DNA of 64,000 bases from the NCBI GenBank assembly GCA_020740775.1, contig JAHEWK010000005.1:2046001-2110000 (forward strand). Reading direction: 5' to 3'. The first letter of the stretch is position 1; every line of letters starts with the position of its first letter. Shown here piece by piece: positions 56,317-64,000 of the stretch. Source of the DNA: Ilyonectria destructans (taxonomy: Eukaryota > Ascomycota > Sordariomycetes > Hypocreales > Nectriaceae). Both the position numbers and the translations under genes were made by a program. Under the pieces are notes generated by a model. That model did no database searches. It saw only the letters and a program-made list of their open reading frames with translations, and was not told where the DNA came from.

Positions 56317-57402
56317 ATGTCTTCCGCCGCCCGCAACGTCCTCCGCCTCTCTCGGGCTGCCGCCCCCGTGGCTCGCCCTGCCGCTTCTTCGGCTCGCTTC
56401 TTTTCGGCCACCCGTATCAGCCGCGTCTCTGATACTGCCAACAAGAAGAGCGTTGTTCGTGAGAAGGAGGTCCCGGCCACCATCTACGGTGCTGGCCATG
56501 GTGACAAGCACACCGTCAAGGTTCCTGATGCCGCTGCCCAGGTTCCCCACGACACCCCCGTCCCTCCTGCTGAGAACGAGGCTGTTGTTCCCCTGACTCG
56601 CAAGGTTTTCGATGCCCTGCCCCAGACTATGAAGAACATGAGTGTCTTCGGCAAGACCATCATCGTCACTGGTGGTGCCCGTGGTCTCGGCAACTACATG
56701 GCTCGCGCCTGCGCCGAAGCTGGTGCCAAGGCCATCATCATCTTCGATGCCAACCAGGAGCTTGGTGACCAGTCCGCTGCTGAGCTTCACGAGAAGACTG
56801 GCCTCCCCGTCTCCTTCTTCAAGGTTGATGTCCGTGATGGTGCTGCCATCAACGCTGCCGTCGACAACGTTGTCGAGCGCTTCGGTGCCCCCGATGTCCT
56901 GGTCAACTCGGCTGGTATCGCCGATTCCAACATCAAGGCCGAGACCTACGACCCCGCCATGTTCCGTCGTCTCATCGACATCAACCTCAACGGCTCCTTC
57001 CTGATGTCCCAGGCCGTCGGCCGTGCCATGATGGCTGCTGGCAAGCCCGGTTCCATCGTCCTGGTCGCCTCCATGTCTGGCTCCGTTGTCAACTACCCCC
57101 AAGAGCAGAGCTGCTACAACGCCTCCAAGGCTGGTGTTATCCAGCTTGGCAAGTCTCTCGCTGCGGAGTGGGCCAAGTATGAGATCCGCGTCAACTGCAT
57201 CTCCCCCGGTTACATGGACACCGCCCTCAACCGTGTTCCCGCCCTTGATGCCCAGAAGAAGATCTGGAAGTCCCTGACCCCCCAGAACCGCCTGGGTAAC
57301 GTCGACGAGCTCAACGGCCTCTGCGTCTTCCTCGCGTCGGACTCGTCCAAGTTCATGACCGGTTCTAACTGCATCATCGACGGTGGCTACACTTGCTACT
57401 AA
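56317..57402 (+). CDS. Short-chain dehydrogenase/reductase, probably sugar-alcohol dehydrogenase, mitochondrial
   Basis: Single exon, 361 aa, strong C-ending codon bias suggesting high expression. Residues 1-35 are Arg/Ala/Ser-rich (MSSAARNVLRLSRAAAPVAR, then FFSATRISRVS), a likely mitochondrial presequence. A linker of about 70 residues leads to the classical SDR core: TGGARGLG cofactor loop (about 118), NSAGIAD, and the catalytic Ser (about 253), Tyr267 and Lys271 in YNASK. The C-terminus is CIIDGGYTCY. Sequence style is that of fungal D-arabinitol/mannitol/sorbose-type NAD(P) SDRs. The substrate cannot be settled from sequence. The complementary strand carries a 423-codon open frame, a side effect of codon bias. 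Confidence 0.87.
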   Translation: MSSAARNVLRLSRAAAPVARPAASSARFFSATRISRVSDTANKKSVVREKEVPATIYGAGHGDKHTVKVPDAAAQVPHDTPVPPAENEAVVPLTRKVFDALPQTMKNMSVFGKTIIVTGGARGLGNYMARACAEAGAKAIIIFDANQELGDQSAAELHEKTGLPVSFFKVDVRDGAAINAAVDNVVERFGAPDVLVNSAGIADSNIKAETYDPAMFRRLIDINLNGSFLMSQAVGRAMMAAGKPGSIVLVASMSGSVVNYPQEQSCYNASKAGVIQLGKSLAAEWAKYEIRVNCISPGYMDTALNRVPALDAQKKIWKSLTPQNRLGNVDELNGLCVFLASDSSKFMTGSNCIIDGGYTCY

Positions 57403-58740
57403 GCAACTCGCTTGTTGGCTTGGATAAGACCGAGCCAAATTTCTATACATTGTTTGGAGGGATGGGCATTTCTGCATGAATCCACAAAAACAAACAAAAA
57501 GGTCCTTGGGGGGGTTACGCACACAAACAGTTCAGTCACGAATGGCGGATCTGTTTCTGATTTTCTTTTCTCAAGCTTGTTCGGAGTTTAAGGGTATCGA
57601 AGGATAGTTGTTCTTTCTTCGAAAAAAATGGGAAGCATTGAAGGGATACAATAGAGAACCTGGGATGGTATGATAGAGAGAGATGAAAGACTGCACTGGA
57701 ATGTCCGGTGGCAGCGGGAGTTATAGTTGACACTAAACGAAGAAGAATTCTAATGCTCATTACTTGGCTCTGGCACTCTGTTTGTCCTCGTGTTGTGATT
57801 CAATGCCGTGGTATCTTGAGGTCGCTGTGGTTCGAGAGGAATCGCGCTAGAGTGATTCACTGCGTCTTACACGATGCTCCGTAGTAGCTCCATAGCTCCA
57901 TAGCTCCATGTCTTCACGATCCCCTCATGCAGGTAGTCTAAATTAATTCCCCGCCTCGCATTGGCCCGCTCGGCCAACCAATAGGCACGCCGCCGGGCTC
58001 ATGAAAAGGGAAATCGCATCGTCAGTTCCGGCTCCCCCTCTCCCAGTGCCAGGCCCGCCCACCGCCGGCCGCCGCTTCTCACCGCTTCCTCGCAGTCGCC
58101 AATACCCGCCACCAGCCCGCAGATCCATGTGGGCCCAACATCGGCTGATGGAGAAGAGAGGGAAAAACCCACAATCCGTACGAGCAAGTAAGAATGATGG
58201 AGATGGATGCAATCGCATGCAGAGGATAAGAGGGCAGGAAGCAGGATTGCAGTGATAAGACCAACGCAGAGAGAGACCAACAACTATCCAATCCTTACAC
58301 CAAAAATGCCAAAAGGTCAGACGCGGGCGCCAAAACACCACGCGAGACTCGCAGCCAGCCCCCCCAGCCAGTCGCCGCCCGAGACACCGCCTCTTCGCCA
58401 GGCCCGCATCCCGCTCTCCCGCATTCCCGCGTTCCCAATCACGCACTGGCCCCGTCTCCTTTCTCGCTTCCATGCGACGCACGCCTGACGTGCCTGCCTC
58501 CCCCCCGAAGCGGCCCTTCAACGAACCAGTGCTGTCCACGTTACACGAAACGGGATCCGTCAATGCTCTAGTAGGATTTACACCGCATGTAATTAAGCCG
58601 AGGGGGCGTGCCGATGGGACCCTCATCGAAGTAGACGCCTGGTCCGGGTGGCGGGGGATGGCATGGTAGATAAAGAAGAAAACCAGGCTGTTCCCCCCCT
58701 CCTGGGATCGCGAGACGCCCTTTTAGATTTTGAAGCGAGA
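57403..58740. other. Intergenic region after the SDR gene
   Basis: Includes the SDR 3' UTR and probably the promoter of the small ORF downstream. The open frames at 57943-58626 (-) look spurious. A 10-bp unit (AGCTCCATAG) is tandemly repeated about 2.5 times at 57885-57910. No other structure seen. Confidence 0.45.
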
Positions 58741-59047
58741 TACCAGGAGAATCGACTTTTCTAGTTTGTCAAAGAGACAACAGGAGCCCAAGAAACGAAA
58801 CCGCTACCCTCAGGAACCTCATCCGTCTCGTCCCATTCACTTCATTGCCATCTACCTGGTGACAGCACAAGCCAGCACGAGATCAAGAGATCAACTGAGC
58901 TGCCAGCGAGCACCCAACGAGTCATCATCATTCATCAACCACCCAACCAAGCTCATATCCCATCACTGTCGCTCCCTGCAAACGACAATCCCCAAACCCA
59001 ACGACGCCGAAAACACTCAACTCACAACCAACCAACAAAACCTCGCA
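58741..59047 (+). promoter_or_regulatory. ATG-free, C/A-rich leader of the small basic ORF
   Basis: About 307 bp rich in CAACC/CCAAC words with no ATG triplet, running straight into CCTCGCAATGC. This composition is typical of 5' UTRs in filamentous ascomycetes and supports the following ATG as a real start. Confidence 0.5.
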
Positions 59048-59398
59048 ATGCAACTTCTGTGCTCTCTCCCTCTCCGCGTCGCCCGCAAGCTGCGCAATCG
59101 CCTTAAGCCCGCACTTCTCAAGGCCTCTACCACCACTCAACGCGCTGCCGCATCGGTCCGCGAGACGGTCCGCCAGTCCATGTACTTCCACTCCAGCACT
59201 GACAAGCTCAAGCACCACCCGCGGCCAGCAGCCCTTGGCACCGTCGCTATGCTGGGCAAGGTCAAGTCCAGTGTCGTCACGGGCGTGGACGCTGCTCGTG
59301 GGGAGGGCGCGAGGCTGCGCCGGCAGATGAGTACCATCTACCAAAATTGGGAGCAGGGGAATGCTCTGTCCCACAGCAACGCCGCCCGTCTCAACTAG
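59048..59398 (+). CDS. Small basic protein, function unknown
   Basis: Single exon, 116 aa. The protein is strongly basic, with Arg/Lys and Ala throughout (RVARKLRNRLKPALLKA; QRAAASVRETVRQS), few acidic residues before the end, and no membrane segment. The N-terminus MQLLCSLPLRVARKLRNRLK could form a mitochondrial amphipathic helix. Codon third positions favour C/G as in the neighbouring real genes. The frame is open well upstream, but the first ATG is at 59048 and its leader is ATG-free. No family recognised. Confidence 0.55.
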   Translation: MQLLCSLPLRVARKLRNRLKPALLKASTTTQRAAASVRETVRQSMYFHSSTDKLKHHPRPAALGTVAMLGKVKSSVVTGVDAARGEGARLRRQMSTIYQNWEQGNALSHSNAARLN

Positions 59399-60149
59399 GG
59401 CAAGATGCCGCAATATTCTGGGGGCGTTTTATGTTTATGTTTTGCGCGGGCGCGTGTGGCTGGGACGGATACCTAGGGCGGATAGCTGGAACGGATAGCA
59501 AATTCAGTTTGATCTAACTCATCAAGTATGCCTTCATCTTGACAGAACAACCCCCGACCGCGTACACACTGTGAATCTTGCGAAGCGAAGTAACAAAACA
59601 AATTTTTATGATTGGAGTTGGTGAGGAGAGAATGGTCTAGCAACGTAATAGACCTATCTCGAGGTAAACTCGGCGGAAGTAACTTGTGAAGTAACTTGTT
59701 CGTATGCAGGGGGTATATCCAGCGTGTCATTTCTATGTGCTTTCAGGCGTCGTATCCGCGTCGCCTGCTGGCACCTTTTGTGCTCGTCTTCTGCGTCTCC
59801 CTGCGCAAGCCCGAGTCCCGTGACGCGGCATCAATGCCAACTCCAACTTTAAGATGCAAGGCCTGCTATGATAAGGTAATCGAAAAGAGGCTTTCCGAAA
59901 AAAATGGTCATTATATGATTGAGAATCGAGGTGCGAGATCCGCCGGGGACGCGAGTTCGATTGGCCAAGCTTTCAGATCAACTGCGCTGTCGCCCGTGTC
60001 GTCATATCCAAATTGCGCAGGGGGAGCGAGCCCTTGGCTATTTGGTTGGAAGGGGAGATCGATTTATCGTCTTAGCGATGCCAGTAACCGACCGTCTTCC
60101 CTCCCAATTGGGGAGCTGCTCGGCGACTTCGAATACCGCATGGACCAGC
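59399..60149. other. Convergent 3' intergenic region
   Basis: About 750 bp between the small ORF (+) and the STE20-type kinase (-). The open frame at 59696-60223 (+) overlaps the kinase's last exon and looks like chance. No gene seen. Confidence 0.5.
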
Positions 60150-62926
60150 CTATTGTCCCTTGCGGGCCTTCTCTTGCGCTCTTTGTTCTCGAGCGGCTCG
60201 GACCAATGGCGACAGTTGTGTAAGATCAACGCACTGCTTCATGAATTCATGCTATGCTGAGGTTAGTACAAAAGACTAATGGAGGCAACAGCCTAGGGAA
60301 AAAACGTACTCGGAGCAGATCGTGGGCGCTTGCTCGCTTCTCAGGATCGACCTTGAGCGCAAAGTACAAGAAATCCTTGAAGAGAGGCGAGAGATCCTGC
60401 TCGTTCTTGATATTGGGAGTCCCGTTGGTCGCGATCAGCCACAAGGCTCGAAGGGGGGACTCTGTTAGGTATGGGGGCTCGCCCTCAATCATCTCAATGG
60501 CCATGATACCAAGGGACCAGATGTCGACTTTCCGGCCGTACTCTTTTCTAGTGACTACTTCGGGGGCCATCCAGTACGGTGTTCCCACCATGGTTGTTCG
60601 CTTGTTTTGGGCTTCGTTGATGGTAGCGCAGAAGCCAAAGTCAGCTATTTCCAGTTAGTGTTGTCCAATCAATAATACTTCAACGGTTCTCCAACGGTTG
60701 AACGGCGACATACTGAGCTTAATGTTGCCCTCCATGGAAAGCAAAATGTTGTCGGATTTGATATCGCGGTGGATGACTCCCTTGGAATGCAGGTGCTGCA
60801 GTCCCTTCAGGGTCTCCCGGCACACGGAGGCAATCTGGCCCTCGGACATGATGTTGAAGGTGACAACATCCGTAAGGCTGCCACCTTCCATGAACTCCAT
60901 CACGACCCACAGCTCTCCGCCACAGAGGTAGCTGTCAATGAAGTTGACAATGTTCGGATGCGAGCTGTCCTTCATGACGAGAATCTCATTGATGATCAGG
61001 TCCTTCTTAGGTTGCTGCTCAAGGTTCATCTGCTTAATGGCCACAAGACGGTTCGTGCCCCGCTCGTGGCCAGTGTAGACACCACCAGAGGCACCCTGAC
61101 CAATCTTGTTGAATCCACGGTAAATGTCGCGAGGATCGCCCTCAGAGCAAATTCGCTTAAGAGAGGCAACGACATCGAACGCAGCGCTCTGCCGAGCTCG
61201 GTGTCGTGGCCTAGCTCCGGGAATGGCTCCGGGTCCGGGTTGTTGCCGTGGGGCATTCGCAACGCCATTGGCCTCGGGGGGACGTCCATACGCCGCGTTG
61301 GGGTGGGGAGGCTGACTGGGCTGGCCAACAGGTGCGGGAACTTGGTGCTGAGGCGTTCTCTTGCTAGAAGCCCGAGTAACCTGGCCAGACATAGCAGCCT
61401 GGGCCTGAGCCATCGCCTGCTCCTGCTGTTGCTGCATGAGCTGCTGCTGATAAGCGGCAGCCTGCGCTTGGACGACTTGGTTCTGCTGGGGGGCTGTCGG
61501 GGCATATGGAGATGGTACTTGGACGCGCGAGTTCGATCGAGAGCGGTGTTCTTCGGGGAGCATGGGACTGTTGTCCTTGGAGCCGAAGGATTCTTCACCA
61601 GACTGCGACATACCAATGCCAGAGTCCTTGGCAGTGTAGGCACCTTGGGGATGGTGTCGGTTGTTCATGCTGACAGGCGGTTTCGGGGCCGGTCGACTGG
61701 GCATCAGGTCTTTGCCAGAGACCTGGCCTCTGGGAACGGGCGGCGGAGCTCGGGGATTCTCAAAACTTCCTTCATGATTGACAGTTGGAAACCTGGGTTC
61801 GACAGATGGACTAGTGATTGGTGACATACCCATATAATTTGACGGGTACGTGCCCGGAGATGCTGCAGACGCAGGAGAGTTGGCCGCATATTGGGCGCCA
61901 GCATGGTGGAACTTTTCGAGGCTCTGATCCTCGTGCGGCCTCTCAGTGGTCTCCTTGTAGAACTGCAAAATATCAACCATCGTTTGAGGGTTCTCTCGCC
62001 TTTCCTTCTCAGGGATGCCGCTTTCGTTGATCAACCGTTGCCATTCCTTTGGCAGGCCCTATGATGATGTTAACGTGGATGGATGGGCGGGGAAGCCACC
62101 AGGCGGGACTGGGGAGACTGACAGTGAACTGGCCCGTCGTACTATCGTAGCCGACGTGAGTGACGTGAACAGGGTTCTCGGGGGCGGAAATGACAGGCTT
62201 CTTGGGTGAGCCGACAAGACTGTTCATGAAGCCTGAGAAGCCCGACTTCTTTCGAAGGACAGCCGACTTGGGCTCCCTGCCGTCATCTGAATATCGCTTG
62301 GTGTTACCCATGGAGCCATCGGTGGGAGCGCGTGGCCCGAGACCCTTCTCAGACAGAGACGAATCCATCCCGGTAAAACTGGCGGAGGGCCGCAAGATGG
62401 GGGTCGCGAGCTGGGAATCGGCACCGATCTTGAGGAGCGGGGGTTGATGATTGTGGTGGCGGTGGACTGGACCCTGGGGGCTCGGCACCTTTATCGACTC
62501 AATCCGATTGAGGATGGCGGCGCCGTCGAAGGGGGCGCCGATGAAGTCGTCAGCGGGGGCGGCTGGTTTGCTAAGGGGTCGAAGGTGGGAGTCGGAGAGG
62601 CGATTATTGCGAGGGACGGGAGTCCAGGCGTTGGAGGTGGTAAAATCGCCCTGTGGCAGGATGGGTGATGCGTTCGATCGAAAGGTGTTGGCGGGAGTGT
62701 GTCCCGACGCGGTCGCGGGGTTGGAACGTGCTGGGGGAGCGCTGGGGGCTCGTCTCAGACTTTGGGAACTGCGTTTGCTTCCGAGGGAATCGGCGTCGTA
62801 GCCGCCACCACCATCGAAGCCGGAGGATGAGCGGGCGTAGTGATGAGATGGAGGCTTCTTGACGAGTTTGCGACGATGGGAAGGGGCGATGGAAGCAGAG
62901 GAGGAGGTAGACCCGGGGCCGTCCAT
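60150..62926 (-). CDS. STE20: p21-activated kinase of the STE20 type
   Basis: Four exons: 62926-62123, 62058-60714, 60644-60310, 60251-60150; 861 aa. A Ser/Pro-rich N-terminus leads to the Cdc42/Rac-binding CRIB at about 246-275 ([20 protein letters not shown]), cut by intron 1. A Gln/Pro-rich linker and the kinase (about 583-835) follow: [10 protein letters not shown], the AIKQMN lysine, HRDIKSDN (about 698), [21 protein letters not shown]. The last exon, [20 protein letters not shown], supplies the C-terminal tail; similar SxxPLV motifs in Ste20 bind G-beta. There is no PH domain, so it is not Cla4. [16 protein letters not shown] also favours Ste20. PAKs of this type act in polarity, mating and MAPK signalling. 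Introns are 64, 69 and 58 bp. Confidence 0.93.
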
Positions 62927-64000
62927 GATCCAGCAGGCGGGCTTGGCTAAAAAAAGGTCTCAGGACGGCTATGCAGACAATGAATGGGTCGAGCGAGGGC
63001 AGCAGGGTGTGCAAGGAGGAAAAGGTGCGCGGGTTTGGCGGCCAGAGCCAGAGCCAACAAAGCCAAATTCCGATGCAGTGCAGCGCAGTGCGGGCGGGCG
63101 GGCCTTGCTCCTGCGTGTGCCTTTGATCGAGCTTGTGCTTTGTGCTTTTTGGATGTGATTATGCTCGGCGCTGGGGTGGGGAGGGGGCTGCGACTGGGAA
63201 CTGGGAACTGGGAACTGAGACTTGGGGAACAGGGAAAAGCGGTTGGCCACTGAGGCGTTGTCTCCGAATAGAGAGCCTGCTTGACGCGGACCGCCCAAGG
63301 TGGCCAAGGTGGGTTGGGATTGGGGCGTGGAGGGGAGATGGGAGGGGCGAGGAGGGGGGCCTAGTGGGACGTACTCCGTACGCAGGTACTCTGGGACGGA
63401 TGGGGAGAGGGTACCGTAGTATGTGAGTATGTGCGAGCGCCAAGTGCGATGGTACTGTGCGGGTGGTATGGAAGAATGTATCGATGTTTGTGTGAGAGTG
63501 AAAGTGCGTGAGTGAGATGGAATGCGGGAACGCGGGCGGCTGAGGATGGGGGTGGGATACTGTATGATGGGGTGCGGACCGATGACAATGACAACGACAA
63601 CGACAATGACGCTTGGGTCCAGCTTCGGATCAGGATCGGGATCAGGATCAAGGTCCGGCTTACCAGCTTCTATTTTATGCCTGTTTGTTGGCGTCGAGCT
63701 GTACGAACGAGTTCGTATTGCGCTGTGCTGTGCGCTGTGCCGTGTTGTGCTGCGCCGGCGCTGTTGCTGGTGCTGGTGCTGACAGGCAGGTGGATGATGG
63801 GTGATGATGCGGGATCCGGAATGCGGGATGCCTGTTTCGAGAGAGATATGGGTGAGAGCTTGATTGAACCCCAGTTCTGCCCCCAGGGGATATCAAATGA
63901 ACGAATGAGTGAAAGGGGAAAGGGGATGCGCGCTGCAGCGAGAAGCGTGAGAGAGGAGCGAGAGATACGCGTGGGGGGATGATGGAGGGAGTGAGTTTGG
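62927..64000. promoter_or_regulatory. STE20 upstream region with simple repeats
   Basis: The kinase promoter and leader, to the right edge of the window. It contains several short simple-sequence tracts: GGGAACT x3 near 63198-63218, GACAAT/GACAAC units near 63582-63610, and GGATCA/GGATCG units near 63626-63652. No coding exon is supported; the open frames near 63133-63982 change composition with the repeats. Confidence 0.5.
63580..63652. repeat. Hexanucleotide simple repeats (GACAAT/GACAAC and GGATCA/GGATCG)
   Basis: Two adjacent imperfect 6-bp tandem tracts in the upstream DNA of the STE20-type gene. They make all three plus-strand frames open here. Confidence 0.75.

Noticed and set aside
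56251..57522. 423-codon open frame on the strand opposite the SDR gene
   Set aside because: It mirrors the SDR coding region. Strong C/G third-position bias removes stops from the antisense frame; its Gly/Val/Asp-rich translation has no domain.
57943..58626. 227-codon minus-strand open frame
   Set aside because: No domain, Arg/Gly/Cys-rich throughout, and lies in probable promoter DNA of the small ORF.
60769..61824. 351-codon plus-strand open frame
   Set aside because: Lies antisense to the STE20-type kinase, whose domains and splice sites are clear.
1..64000. Secondary-metabolite cluster, CRISPR array, intact transposon or integrated virus
   Set aside because: No PKS/NRPS/P450 signatures, spaced direct repeats, terminal repeats, transposase, reverse transcriptase or viral domains seen on either strand.

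Overview
This window is nuclear DNA from a filamentous ascomycete. The evidence is short introns (mostly 48-110 bp) with GTATGT/GTAAGT donors and CTAAC-type branch sites, C-ending codon preference, closely spaced single-gene units on both strands, and gene content typical of Sordariomycetes: a complex I ESSS subunit, a BRE4/ArAE-type transporter, RSC9, AIM21 and YSC84. Hypocreales, perhaps Fusarium or a relative, is my best guess. That is an inference from style, not a proven placement. There are no bacterial operons, CRISPR arrays, intact transposons, rRNAs or convincing tRNAs.

Layout. 1-19.6 kb is dense: SCY1 pseudokinase (-, runs off the left edge), mitochondrial branched-chain aminotransferase (+), complex I ESSS subunit (-), BRE4-like membrane protein (+), DNA2 helicase/nuclease (-), an unnamed two-TM protein (+) and AIM21-like actin regulator (-). 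19.6-23.5 kb has no gene that I can support. 23.5-31.2 kb holds TVP18 (-), an ornithine-cyclodeaminase-like protein (+), peroxisomal 3-ketoacyl-CoA thiolase (-) and an unrecognised 457-residue protein (-). 31.2-35.4 kb is a visibly AT-richer island with two orphan or decaying genes. 35.4-50.1 kb is dense again: MsrB (-), AGE2-like ArfGAP (+), SFT1 SNARE (-), YSC84-like SYLF-SH3 protein (+), two unnamed genes (-) and RSC9 (+). 50.1-55.3 kb is gene-free as far as I can see. 55.3-64 kb holds a mitochondrially targeted SDR (+) with a remarkable ATG-free leader, a small basic ORF (+) and a STE20-type PAK kinase (-).

Most genes are unlinked housekeeping functions. A few share themes: endosome, Golgi and actin traffic (SCY1, TVP18, AGE2-like ArfGAP, SFT1, YSC84, AIM21, STE20), and mitochondrial or peroxisomal metabolism (BCAT, ESSS, thiolase, MsrB, SDR). 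I see no biosynthetic or defence cluster.

Exon structures were deduced by eye from splice signals, reading-frame phase and protein continuity. The points most worth checking are two GC-AG introns, the ATG-free leaders at 55.3-56.3 kb and 58.7-59.05 kb, a 16-nt microexon in TVP18, a Ser-rich insert in the cyclodeaminase homologue, and the 31-35 kb island.
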